Of a stretch of DNA of 64,000 nucleotides, positions 32,778-42,649 are shown in pieces; the stretch's first letter is position 1, and the number at the start of each line of letters is the position of its first letter. This DNA comes from Ostrinia nubilalis. Taxonomy: Eukaryota > Arthropoda > Insecta > Lepidoptera > Crambidae. The notes beneath the pieces were generated by a model. That model made no database searches, was not told the DNA's origin, and saw nothing but the letters and a program-made list of their open reading frames with translations. The DNA lies in the NCBI RefSeq assembly GCF_963855985.1, contig NC_087111.1, positions 1,431,001 through 1,495,000 of the forward strand, written 5' to 3'. The position numbers and the translations under genes are program-made.

Positions 32778-33015
32778 CAATGTATAATACTTAAAATCCT
32801 TCTATCACTCTAGCTAATAAAAAAACGCATCAAAATCCGTTGCGTAGTTTTAGGCTGAGTCGCACCACCTAACTTTAACGGTAACTATTACGATAACAGG
32901 TGTTTTTTGTATGGAGTATGACAGATTTTTGACATTTGTCACAGTTAAAGTAAGATGGTGCAATCCACCCTTAAAGATCTAAGCATACATAGGGACAGAC
33001 AGATAGTTGTAGTGA
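32778..33015 (-). mobile_element. Helitron-like repeat, family D, split by a MITE
   Basis: 'ctaataaaaaaacgcatcaa' and 'aatccgttgcgtagttt' continue, after the MITE at 32853-32970, as 'aagcatacatagggacagac'. The uninterrupted order is seen at 33466-33640. The CTAG end is missing, so the copy is truncated. Confidence 0.65.
32853..32970 (-). mobile_element. MITE family M1 inserted in a family D repeat
   Basis: GGCTGAGTCGCACCACCT at the left and AGATGGTGCAATCCACCC at the right. TTA at 32850-32852 and 32971-32973 is the target duplication, which is demonstrated by comparison with the uninterrupted copy at 33466-33640, where a single TTA occupies the site. Confidence 0.85.
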
Positions 33016-33465
33016 TTAGTTGCTTTGACTTGACAACAACAATGTTTTATAACTTGTTGAAATTAAATTAAAAGGTCTTAATTCCGATAAAAGGGGGAAA
33101 ATTTAAGATCACCACATTTCAAAGGATTAAAAGTTAACGATTATAAGATTCACGGAAGTTAAGATTCACGGAAATCGTTTATAGAAAATAACGAGAAACG
33201 GTAAATTAACATGAAACGTTATGCTTACAAATAGGTAGTACGGTATAATTTAAGGAAATAATTTACCATAACCTTAGCAGATTATTTTGACGTAATCTCA
33301 ATAATCATTTCATATTCTTGTACAAAAATGATTTTTATTTTTAGTCAATTTTCCAACGTTTTTATTATTTATTTACCAAGTGCTAGAGAAAGGTTTCCCA
33401 CAAGGATTTACACTTATCTATTTTGCTATTTATATTCGAACCAATGCGACTTGTTTTATATTATA

Positions 33466-33640
33466 CTAGCGACCCGCCCCTGCTTCGCATAGATACAATG
33501 TAATATACTTACTTAAAAACCTTTCTCTTGAATCACTTTATCTAATAAAAAAACGCATCAAAATCCGTTACGTAGTTTTAAAGTTATAAGCATACATAGG
33601 GACAGACAGCGGAAAGCGACTTTGTTTTATACTATGTAAT
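33466..33640 (-). mobile_element. Helitron-like repeat, family D
   Basis: On the minus strand it ends 'tatgcgaagcaggggcggg' plus TCGCTAG (CTRR-type end). Inside: 'aaactacgtaacggattttg' complement and 'gggacagacagcggaaagcg'. Copies at 32778 and 40964. Confidence 0.6.
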
Positions 33641-34066
33641 GATAATGATAATAAAGATATAATCAACATCAATCAATACCTATTACAGTTCATAAACACA
33701 CGAGCTAAAATTCTCGCAAATATACAATGTGTATTGTGTACTTTATTTAGCAAACGCAAACACAGACATCAGTTAACCCATAACGTACAACAAAACCCGA
33801 TTAACCATTTTATTGCCGCGCCAAGTTGGAACTGCTTCTAATTCCGTAAATAAATCCCGGAGTTACAACTTACCTCGTATACGGTTTATGTTGAACTACA
33901 TAATAAAGACTCTTTACTGTCCCGCGCAAGTTATGAGAATAGCGGGAGGAATGGGTTAATATTGGCAGATTTCAATGGAAGGCTGTTAATATTTTAACTT
34001 CGATAAAAACCTGTACTAAGCAAAGTAATTGGACTCGACTTTAACTTGACTCAACGATAAGTTATG

Positions 34067-34300
34067 TAAGAAAGAAAATACATTTATTTGTAACACTAAA
34101 ACAACAAATTACAAAAATTAATACGATAAAAAAAATAATTTAAAAATTATGCCAAATAGGCTTCCACTCAGCATAATGCCGCAGTGCGTAGCACCACGAC
34201 GCTGGTTTTCAGTGGTCGCCTGATTGTAGTGGTGGAGAGGCGCAGGTAAACATTAAAAAACAAGACGCAACTGAGCAACGGTGACACATACACATTTTGG
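34067..34300 (-). mobile_element. Retroposon 3' end with (GAAA) tail, family R
   Basis: 'aagaaagaaaatacatttat' at the left, then 'ccactcagcataatgccgca' and 'gacgctggttttcagtgg'. The same order is found at 54685-54935. The minus strand has an ATAAATGTA-type signal before the tail, as in retroposons. Confidence 0.5.
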
Positions 34301-34480
34301 CATAGGTTTAAGTAAAGCAGAAACAACAAACATGACAATGATAATGAGAATAACAAGGCACAAGATCAGATACCAACAGTAGATACCTACGTGCAAACAG
34401 TCCCCGAAATTATCACGTGCAAAACTACATCAGTTTTACTGTACGTAACGAGTAGAAAAATACAAGTTTTGTGCAATTTT

Positions 34481-34885
34481 CAACCGACTTCAAAAAAGGA
34501 GGAGGTTCTCAATTCGACGCGTATGTTTTTTTTTTTTTTTTTTTTTCTATGTTTGTTACGCGATAACTCCGCCAATTATGAACCGATTTGAACAAATCTT
34601 TTTTCGGCGATAGGTAATACCTCAAGGGTGGTCCCATTTAAATTTAATAATAAAAAAAACAACCCCCAAGGGTGGAAAATTGGGGATGAACTTTTTTATA
34701 CGCAATATCTCCGCCGATTATAAACCAATTTGAACGATTATTTTTTTGTTGAATAGGTATTATCAAAAGGGTGGTTTCATGCGAATTTGAAGAAAATATT
34801 TCACCCCCAAGGGTGGAAAATTGGGGATGAACTTTTTTATACGCAATATCTCCGCCGATTATGAACCAATTTTTTTTGGTCTCAG
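34481..34885 (+). repeat. Lepidopteran dispersed repeat G with internal 141-bp tandem
   Basis: 'caaccgacttcaaaaaagga' and 'ggaggttctcaattcgacgc' are followed by a 22-base T-run and two copies of a 141-bp-period unit starting at 34663 and 34804 ('cccccaagggtggaaaattg', 'gggatgaacttttttatacg', 'caatatctccgccgatta'). I recall this opening from many lepidopteran genomes; the class is not certain. A small eroded relative is at 52925-52990. Confidence 0.6.
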
Positions 34886-34959
34886 TGTACTGCCTACCTT
34901 CAGTGGTAACATCAAGGTAATAATTAGTTAACTAAAAAGCAAGAAATAAGTAAAATTTT

Positions 34960-35264
34960 ATAAAAAAAAATAAAACCGACTCCAAAAAACCTACACTAAA
35001 ACGTAGAAAAATAATTACTAATTACCTACTTATTTATTAGGACGAATTATTAATATTTATGTAGGTATACCATGATTGATACTTTTGGAGTCGGTGCAGG
35101 CAAACTTTACATGTTTCATAATCTTGGCACCGACTCCAGAAGTATCAATCATGGTATACCTACATAAATATTAATAATTCGTCCTAATAAATAAGTAGGT
35201 AATTAGTAATTATTTTTCTACGTTTTAGTGTAGGTTTTTTGGAGTCGGTTTTATTTTTTTTTAT
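34960..35264. repeat. Near-perfect inverted repeat, 138-bp arms, 29-nt loop
   Basis: Arms 34960-35097 and 35127-35264 match with a single T/C difference. Each arm also begins with ACCGACTCC and ends with GGAGTCGGT, so each arm could be one small MITE and the locus two copies head to head. There is no coding capacity. If transcribed, it would form a long hairpin RNA. Confidence 0.8.
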
Positions 35265-35545
35265 TTAAAATCATTACCAGTGAAATATTGTTAAGCATCT
35301 ACTTTGCCGCTTTTTTCAGGAACCTACTACATTTTCAAACATAAATTTAAAAATTACATTTCAGTATAATAATGTTTAGTAAAAGTAACAACACGTAAGA
35401 AGGAAGACTACAAGAAATGCTTTGTTATTTGTGTGTAACTTTCTTTTTTCAATTTATTTTTATTACGAAGAAATTTTTAATTTCGGGAAAATATTTAATA
35501 CATGGCACGCAACCCGCAACATGCTTTGTTAAAATTAAGTTTTGC

Positions 35546-35628
35546 ACACGTTGGACGCCACGCGGCTCACCGGTGAGCCTCGAACAATACAATTTCCATT
35601 GTGTCTAGCGTCTCGGCGTTCAATGACT
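35546..35628 (-). repeat. 83-bp repeat, right member of an inverted pair
   Basis: Exact reverse complement of 31999-32081. The outer flank here is TTAA (35627-35631 region: GACTTAA); the left member has TTTA at the corresponding place, so a decayed TTAA target is possible. Confidence 0.7.
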
Positions 35629-35639
35629 TAATAGTTTTA

Positions 35640-36025
35640 ATTTTGAATTTTTTTTACATAAGTAGGTAATCATGTTTTCTAAAATTGCTATAAGTCGCTG
35701 TCTTATTCCGTCCAAAGTTGAGTTAACGCACGGAGATTTGTCTGGTCGTTCCGCGGTCTCCAGGGAAGCTGCCATTATTGCTCTTTGAACGGAAAATTTG
35801 TTGAATTAGGTGCATTTAATAGGCAGTAAAAGGGTTAATTTGCGTAATGAAGATAAAGTTATTCTGCTGAAGACGCTAGCAATAAAACAAAATCTTGTAC
35901 CTACGTAACTAATATTTTAACCAAAAATTCTGTAAGTATTAGTTGGCACTAGGTATTCTCACAATAGGAAAAGGAGTACGGAATAAATATGGGGAAAATA
36001 CTTGATCGCATCTATTTAATGCGTT
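35640..36025. other. No feature recognised
   Basis: Contains a modestly GC-rich patch at 35700-35790 without shared repeats or a coding signature. Confidence 0.3.
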
Positions 36026-36030
36026 CTTTT

Positions 36031-36055
36031 CATCATCATCATCATCATCATCATC
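36031..36055 (+). repeat. (CAT)8 microsatellite
   Basis: Eight CAT units; the adjacent sequence does not clearly match an RTE end, unlike the (ATC) tract at 4981. Confidence 0.6.
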
Positions 36056-36181
36056 AATCAGGTCTTTTCGTCTTAACTGTAGGAGTAAATCTTTTTCTTA
36101 TTTGTTAGAGGCAAATGGAGGTCTGTGTATACTACTACTCCTCACGCTGTTCAAATGGGTTGATTTTTAATTGCAACAAGA

Positions 36182-36375
36182 ATATCGGCCGTTTGGTGTA
36201 GTGGTTCAGAACGGACTACTACGCCGAGAGGTCCCGGATTCGATTCCCGGCCCAGCAGAAATTGAAATGATAAATTTTAATTTCTGTGACGGGTCTGGGT
36301 GTTTTCTATGTATAATAATGTATGTATTTACAAAAAAAAAGTATGTGGTGACACATTTATCTTTAATTATCTCTG
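36182..36375 (+). mobile_element. tRNA-derived SINE (family S2)
   Basis: Head 'cggccgtttggtgtagtggt' (A-box) and 'ggtcccggattcgattcccg' (B-box), then 'gacgggtctgggtgttttct', 'tatgtatttac' and an A-run. The 3' body seen at 20905 is absent, so this is either 3'-truncated or a shorter subfamily. The anticodon-stem region is not tRNA-like enough for a functional gene. Confidence 0.75.
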
Positions 36376-36424
36376 GTAATAAACTACCAGATTGATAAAA
36401 AATAGTCAGAAGATGTAGTATAGG

Positions 36425-36535
36425 CACTTCGACTCGGTGAACTGACGATCTAAGACCAAGACTGGTCGTAGTGGAAATTCTTGGGGAAGGCCTTTGTCCA
36501 GCAGCAGACGTCATTTGGCTGGAACGAACGAACTA
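36425..36535 (+). mobile_element. RTE 3' fragment
   Basis: 'ggtgaactgacgatctaaga' then 'gggaaggcctttgtccagca' and 'tcatttggctggaacgaacg', i.e. the terminal RTE code with an internal loss and a short (GAAC) tail. It lies 30 bases upstream of the next RTE copy. Confidence 0.7.
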
Positions 36536-36565
36536 ATAATGTAGCTATAGGGGTATAGGCATACT

Positions 36566-36938
36566 ATGTACTATATACAGTGTGCTATGGAGAGGGCTAT
36601 GCTTGGTGTTTCTTTGCGAGATCTAATCAGAAATGAGGAAATCCGTAAACGAACTAAAGTCGCTGACATTGCCCGAAGGATTAGCAAGCTGAAGTGGCAA
36701 TGGGCAGGGCATATAGTACGCAGAACTGACGGCCGATGGGGCAGCAAGGTTCTGGAATGGAGGCCGCGTACCGGAAAACGCAGCGTGGGACGTCTACCTA
36801 CAAGGTGGACCGACGACATCGTAAAGGTAGCAGGGAGGCGCTGGACGCAGGCTGCTACCAATCGATCAACGTTGAAAGCATTAGGGGAGGCCTGTGTTCA
36901 GCAGTGGACGTCCTATGGCTGAAATGATTATAATGATG
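36566..36938 (+). pseudogene. RTE C-terminal domain, open frame with 11-bp TSD
   Basis: A 118-residue frame ends the RTE protein intact: AMERAMLGVSLRDLIRNEEI, TKVADIARRISKLKWQWAGH, GRWGSKVLEWRPRTGKRSVG, RLPTRWTDDIVKVAGRRW and VQQWTSYG-stop at 36920, then an ATGAT tail. Identical 11-bp repeats ATAGGCATACT at 36555-36565 and 36939-36949 flank it. The copy is 5'-truncated, so the frame is a relic of the parent and not a gene. Exact duplications and the open frame make it one of the youngest RTE insertions here. Confidence 0.88.
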
Positions 36939-37231
36939 ATAGGCATACTGATGTAGGTAGTATGGTTATCATGATAGATTATTCGTCATAATATTAATCA
37001 ACCATATCTGTTTGAGATAAGAACTGTTCATTAGTCAATTTGATATTCACTTTGAGATAATTTTGGCGCGTGTATGTAACTTTACCATGGCATGACTTTA
37101 TGTAGAAACGATTTCAAAGCTACATCATACATGTTAAATGATGTATTTTCAGCACATAGCTTACAAAATTTAAGATTTTAGTAGGAGAATTTAGAATTAA
37201 CTAGCTTTTTATTTTTACTAGCTAGGGAATA

Positions 37232-38125
37232 ATTATCTGGGGGCACGGCAGTGCCCCCACCAAGTCGAGCAAAAAAGCGGCACGGCCGTACCATCCTTTT
37301 CTCGAAGCAATTCAGGCCATTTTCGACCGCCTGTAACTTCGTTGTGGATAAAACTAGAAGGCTGAATTTTCATTAGCTATGCAGGCATTGTAAAGACACG
37401 GTATATTTAAAATTTCATTCAATTTGAACCAGTAGTTTAAGAATTATAACGGGTCAAAGTTACTTAATTTTGTCACTCACTGACTCACTGACTCACCGAT
37501 CATCAAAACTCTAAGGCACTTCTAGCAGACCTAGAAGCTTCAAATTTGGAATATAAGTAGTGTTTGGTGTATGAATCAAGGAAAAACTAAAATATTTGGG
37601 GGCACGGTAGTGCAACCGCCAAGTCGAATAAAATTTTTCAATTTCGGTCCAGTTTTCTAGATACATAACTGCTGTCTACAAAATACAAAAAGAAATGATA
37701 TTTGGGGGCACGGTAGTGCAACCGCCAAGTCGAGTAAAATTTTTCAATTTCGGTCCAGTTTTCTAGATACATAACTGCTGTCTACAAAATACAAAAAGAA
37801 ATGAGATCCCATCAAAAACAATACTTGTCAAAAAAACCAAGTCTCGCAACTCAGTTGTTCTACGGTAAAAAGTTGTGAGATCCATGTAATACCAAGTCCA
37901 GGCCAGGAAATCTTTAACGTTTTACATAAATATATTGACTTGGCCATCGCATGAAAACACGTGTAAATTAAATTATTTAGTGCGATGGCCAAGTCAATAA
38001 TTTATGTAAAACGTTAAAGATTTCCTGGCCTGGACTTGGTATTACATGGATCTCACAACTTTTTACCGTAGAACAACTGAGTTGCGAGACTTGGTTTTTT
38101 TGACAAGTATTGTTTTTGATGGGAT
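37232..38125 (+). mobile_element. 0.9-kb dispersed element H, copy 1, ending in a long hairpin
   Basis: It opens with the hairpin GGGGGCACGGCAGTGCCCCC (37240 region), then 'ccaccaagtcgagcaaaaaa', a (CACTGACT) tract, two 106-bp direct repeats (from 37592 and 37698; 'gggggcacggtagtgcaacc'), and finally inverted arms 37806-37951 and 37981-38125 with a 29-nt loop (arms differ by one base insertion). The part up to the left arm is repeated almost identically from 63300 to the window end. I recall this repeat as very common in Lepidoptera; its class is unknown to me. No protein-coding frame. Confidence 0.8.
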
Positions 38126-38320
38126 TAAGTAATATCCTTAAGAGTATTTATTAAAATTACTCAATAAAATGTGGGGGTTTAGTTATATTGCTATTGAACG
38201 ATTTCATAGAGATAAATGAATATTTGCTATGTATCGCTGCTGGTAAAAACAGACAGCTAGACAGACAGACATTGCTCTAGGTTAGATATACTGTCCGTTT
38301 AAAGAAAATTTATGAACATA

Positions 38321-38518
38321 CTAGCTTTTGCCCGCGGCTTCACCCGCGTGAAATTTTGTCACAGAACGTCTTAAATTATAGCCTATATGTTATTCTGGAT
38401 TATAAAGAATAACACTGTAAAGTTTCATCAAAATCCGTTCAGTAGTTTTTGCGTGAAAGAGTAACAAACATCCATCTAAACATCCAGACATCCAAACTTT
38501 CGCATTTTATTAGTAGGA
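38321..38518 (-). mobile_element. Helitron-like repeat, family B, copy 1
   Basis: CTAGCTTTTGCCCGCGGCTT at the left (complement of a GC hairpin plus CTAG end), 'attatagcctatatgttatt', 'aatccgttcagtagtttttg' and 'aaactttcgcattttattag' at the far end. Copies at 47965 and 49495. Confidence 0.65.
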
Positions 38519-38899
38519 TTTTTCGTTTTAACAGTGCAGGGTGCACAGAGGTTTAACTCAACTGACTACATTTTGCTTACATTTAAAACAACATCTATAT
38601 TTCTACCTGTAATATTCCCGTTACACCAAAAACATATTACACATCAACCAGTGAGCAGCTCCCTTATAACAAACATCCGTGAACATATCAAACTCGGTGA
38701 CAGTCGATATCTCGCCAAAACTTGCCCGTGTCCCGGTTAGCTGTCATCGATTGAATTCAATTGGGACACCTTCCCGGTTCTGCGAAGATGATTCGTGAAG
38801 TTTGTTCAAGTACAGTTAAACAGACTTATTAATAACAATCTGTAAACAAACATAAATACTTAGTATACATATTTATGCTGTAGATTTTGAGTTCGTTCT

Positions 38900-38955
38900 T
38901 ATGCCGTTCGTTGCCTTCACTAGATCGTCAGTCCACCTAGTAGGAGGCCAGCCTA
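38900..38955 (-). mobile_element. RTE fragment
   Basis: 'ccttcactagatcgtcagtc' and 'cacctagtaggaggccagcc' match the minus-strand RPPTRWTDDLV region. Isolated. Confidence 0.5.
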
Positions 38956-38959
38956 CATT

Positions 38960-39715
38960 GATTTGTAACTATTTGATATCTTGAACCAAATCCTGCACAT
39001 AAATTGTGTGTATCTTTTGTATGTTTCTTTTCTTTTCTTGTCTTGTGTGGTGTACATAAAAGTGTGTTCTATGTATATTTATGTAGGGCTGGGGTTCTCA
39101 AGAGAAACTTCAGCTTTCAGTTTCGTGAAAAACACCGTTTATTCCGATTTATTAGCGGAGCACATTTGCACGCCATAGCAGTTGGGACGAGAGAGAGCGA
39201 GCCTCGCACCTTTCATTCAATCCTTTCATTCGGTTTATTTTACCGTTTCACTGTTTGAACGTTTCAACGAAATAAAAAATAAAAAATAAATTTTGTTTTC
39301 TTTTACATTCCTACATTTATGTAATGTATTTTTTCCTTATCTAGTTATCTTATCTAGTTATAAACTACTACACGCTATGTTAACTTTAGGGTAGGTAATT
39401 CGTATATTATATTATCGGGAAAACTATCTAACTATGAAACTAAGCATTTATCGGACTAAATTTACTAACACCAGTGTACTAGTTATAAACCATAATTGGT
39501 TAGTGACCTAGCACATTATTGCTGCACAGGATAGAGTAATTAAATACATAATTAAAGTGTGACATACTCATCCACAAACACTGGATACTATGTTAGCTCA
39601 TACAAATTAAGGGTCAAGTCCCAACTATAGCTCCCCAAATTAATTTTTTTAATGCAAAAAAATCTTATTAAAATTTTTGATGTGAAATGAATGATAATGT
39701 ACTAAATGAAACACA
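38960..39715. other. No gene recognised
   Basis: Unassigned AT-rich DNA with T-rich and TAAAA-rich tracts; the two overlapping short frames at 38981-39258 are not supported by any motif. Confidence 0.3.
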
Positions 39716-39738
39716 ACAAAATTTATTTTATTTTTCAG

Positions 39739-39766
39739 GTATTACCAGAGCCGGCCATCCGTGTAG
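39739..39766 (+). other. Candidate 28-nt microexon
   Basis: A textbook acceptor (tttattttatttttcag, ending 39738) is followed by 28 bases and a perfect donor GTAAGT at 39767. Frame 1 reads VLPEPAIRV and has no stop; frame 2 ends in a stop and frame 3 reads ITRAGHPC. The segment is GC-richer than its AT-rich flanks and does not match any repeat in the window. Because 28 is not a multiple of three, it would have to be constitutive or change the frame when skipped. The host gene cannot be named. Confidence 0.4.
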
Positions 39767-39779
39767 GTAAGTCTTATTA

Positions 39780-40550
39780 ATATTTAAATCAATGCATGTG
39801 CTCATAATTATATTAATTAAAGTACCTATTGCTCATAATTAAAATAACGGTATAAACTCTCTGATATTTCGAAATGTTTTGTTCGCGATTTCAAGCATTT
39901 TAATAGTAAATTTTAATTTATTAACCAACTTAATAATTACAATGTTTCAATAAATTATTATTTCATAAAAGCTGTTAATAATTATATTCTAGCCTGGGTC
40001 TGTTTAGGTATAACGTGTTTATAACGTCATTGTGAAATTAGTAGGTAATAATTAAAACAAATTATTTATCGAACCTAGATTACCATGAAAACAATAATAG
40101 GTGTGTACAGCACAAGTCAAATCTTGAACAGCTCTGCAATAATTTATACAAATACTCCATTATCAGTACTTATAACATTTTTATTTTTACCAAACATAAA
40201 CTCATCGAATACATCGAACTAATATGAAAACAAGAAAGCTTTCTATAGGTACAGCACAAGCCAGATCTTCAACAGCTGACTGATGTACAATATTATAGGC
40301 AAATACTCAATTATCAGTTACAACATTTGTATCTTTACTTAAAACTCACTGAATACACAACCTCATTTCCTGTATACATTCTCCCCTGAATATTGAGAGC
40401 GCGTGTACCCTTCATTGATCTTTTGTAATACGAACGCGTTCGTGTTCGATACATTGTACACCAAATGTACAGCATCCGGTAATGTACCTCTGAATTACCG
40501 GGAAGTTTGTTTATTTTGTTGTGAAATAAAATTCAATAACATTGAATATA
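39780..40550. other. No gene recognised
   Basis: AT-rich DNA flanking the candidate microexon. A diverged local duplication is visible: 'gtgtacagcacaagtcaaat..' near 40090 and 'ggtacagcacaagccagatc' near 40248. Confidence 0.35.
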
Positions 40551-40558
40551 GGACGAAG

Positions 40559-40705
40559 CACACTTATCAACCTGGAAGCGGATCGTAACCGTATCAAAGC
40601 GGTCAGTATTATTTGTATGAAACTCCGAACTGCAACGCACACTTATCCGCACCGTCGTAAACGGCAAAAGGCGATACAGTGTTCCTTTCAGGGTTGATAA
40701 GTGTG
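40559..40705. mobile_element. MITE, 147 bp
   Basis: The inverted ends CACACTTATCAACC / GGTTGATAAGTGTG are perfect; the body is GC-richer with 'gcggatcgtaaccgtatc'. Non-coding, single copy here. Confidence 0.65.
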
Positions 40706-40784
40706 TTATGGTAACCTGTATGTAGATTTACCTACAACGTAGCACTTGCATCGCGAATTCTTAGTTAGAATAACGCACTTAGCC

Positions 40785-40899
40785 TAGGCGCAGACCACCG
40801 ATTTTATTCGGCCGATAGTTGGGCCCGATTCTCGAAAGTGCGCACTCCATACTGGTTAACTGACTAAACTATCGGCCGAAAAAAGTTTGCAGTCTGCGG
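40785..40899. mobile_element. MITE family M3, decayed copy
   Basis: 'taggcgcagaccaccgattt' at the left and 'aaaagtttgcagtctgcgg' at the right, with 'cggccgatagttgggcccga' inside. Shorter than the 22894 units. Confidence 0.65.
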
Positions 40900-40963
40900 A
40901 CGACAAAAAAGTTTTTTTACCTAAACAAAAAACCCATAAATAAATAAACATTTTATAGTTATA

Positions 40964-41085
40964 CTAGTGACCCGCCCCGGCTTTGCACGGGTGCTTTGTA
41001 TGAAGACTATTAAGTAACATAAACTTCCTCTTGAATCATCACTCTATTATTGAAAACTGCATTAAAATAAGTTGCGCAGTTTCAA
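40964..41085 (-). mobile_element. Helitron-like repeat, family D, partial
   Basis: CTAGTGACCCGCCCCGGCTT, then 'cttcctcttgaatcatcact' and 'ttgcgcagttt', collinear with 33466-33640 but broken off. Confidence 0.5.
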
Positions 41086-41224
41086 TTGATCAACGTCCAG
41101 ATCATCCTTGTCCAGATGATCCATCAGATCAACGCCCAGAGACAGCGAAACACAGTGTTTTATTTTGCCTTAGAAGCGGACATCCATGTTTTATGAATTC
41201 AATCGTTAGATATTACTATTAGAG

Positions 41225-41395
41225 TAGGCGCACACCGTTGATTTTTAGTTGGCCGATAGTTGTGCCCGATTTTAATTTGTATGTATAAAGAATCGGCCAA
41301 ATCGAATCGGCGTAGTGTGCGCACCCATACATGCCCATACTGATCAACTGCCCGACTAAACTATCGGCCGACGAAAAATCAACGGTGTGCGCCTA
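41225..41395. mobile_element. MITE family M3
   Basis: The ends TAGGCGCACACCGTTGATTT and AAATCAACGGTGTGCGCCTA are exact complements. The interior has 'gttggccgatagttgtgccc' and 'aaactatcggccgac'. This is the cleanest single copy of M3. Confidence 0.8.
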
Positions 41396-41839
41396 CTTTT
41401 ATGTATAAAATTGGGGAAGTAACTAGTAGGTAGTTGTTTTTGCTTAGTTTCGAAAAAATATTAGATTTCCTGATTTTATAAAAAAAAAACAGTTTTAGAA
41501 GCATATTTTACTAAATAACGTAAACAAAAATTTAAGAAATGATACACACAATTTTGATGAAAAGCCATCTTAATTATCTGTATTCAAAATTAAATTCCAT
41601 TCAGTCTATTTTCGACCCTGTCTTAATTAGTAACACAAATTAATTTGTAACATTATAACTCATAGGTAATTTGTAACACAAATACATGTTGATATTTTTA
41701 GGTATACGAAACGTTTTAATTAATTCAATTAAACGAAGTTAAGTCGAAGAATTGATGTAAACTTAATTTGTAATTGTATTTTTTCTCGTAAAGATGTTTA
41801 ATTCATTGCGTAACGTATTAATTAATTATAATTTAAAAA

Positions 41840-42055
41840 CTAGCTGTGCCCGCGACTTCGTGCGCGTGAAAAAAGTTTGAATTATTTTTTCCAGTTTCAC
41901 AACATGTTGGTCGTAGCGTGATGAAAATTAAATACAGCCTTTCTCGATAAATGGACTATCCACTACAATAATATTTTTCAATTCGATCCGGTACCTAGTT
42001 CCTGAGATTAGCACGCACGTTCAACCAAACAATCAGCTTTTTGTATTAGTACAGA
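41840..42055 (-). mobile_element. Helitron-like repeat, family E
   Basis: CTAGCTGTGCCCGCGACTTC at the left, then 'gtcgtagcgtgatgaaaatt' and 'tagttcctgagattagcacg'. The CTAG plus GC-hairpin end places it with the other Helitron-like families; the interior is distinct. Confidence 0.5.
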
Positions 42056-42080
42056 AGTGGTGATGCTCATAGGTGACTGA

Positions 42081-42210
42081 CGCCCGTATTCACAAACTAT
42101 GAGGTCTCACAGTGCGCGTGGACGCACAGGGTTAGCAACGCTGCTCTATTCAACGCTGTACGTTCGATTTGCTGCTTCACTTAAGCAAGCATCGTTTGTA
42201 AATACGGGTG
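42081..42210. mobile_element. MITE family M2
   Basis: CGCCCGTATTCACAAAC at the left and GTTTGTAAATACGGGTG at the right, flanked by TGA on both sides (42078-42080, 42211-42213). About 20 bases shorter than other copies because of a deletion near the left end. Confidence 0.75.
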
Positions 42211-42224
42211 TGAGTTACTTCCGC

Positions 42225-42262
42225 CATTTCTTCTCAACAGCAGCCCGATATTTTACCCAGAA
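42225..42262 (-). mobile_element. LINE 3' motif fragment
   Basis: The complement of 'cgccatttcttctcaacagc' is the GAGAAGAA block also seen at 31385 and 45886. Confidence 0.35.
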
Positions 42263-42649
42263 GTGGTGATAGGACAAGCTATATTTGAAACGCTTTTCAG
42301 AACATTTATATTCTAAAAAGGGCCTAATTTTAATTTGAATAGTACTCATTCAGTAAAGTTGCACCTTTTTGCATTATAAATATAAATAAAACACCTGCAC
42401 AGTCATTAAAAAGACAAGAATACCATTAAAAACACAAGAAATGTTCCTATTTTGGTAAAGACAGTGCACTAATTGGCCGGACCTTGGCCGCGACAGAAAT
42501 AGTGGAGAGGTGGCTGCGAGCCAACAGTTATCAGGGTACTCTGATTCCGCTTTTACTGTCACATCTTGTTTATTAACAGTCATGCCGAGTTATTTTTTAA
42601 CCCATTAGCTCTCCCATAAGCTTATGGTGTATTTGTCAACCATTGCCAT

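Noticed and set aside
34525..34546. Poly(T) run considered as a Pol III terminator or reversed poly(A) tail
   Set aside because: It sits at a fixed internal place in repeat G and has no upstream Pol III boxes or target duplication.
36183..36255. Possible tRNA gene
   Set aside because: Same reasoning: it is the head of SINE family S2, also found at 20905-21181.
37592..37803. 106-bp direct repeats considered as long terminal repeats or a CRISPR-like array
   Set aside because: Only two tandem units without spacers or coding sequence between them; they are internal to dispersed element H.
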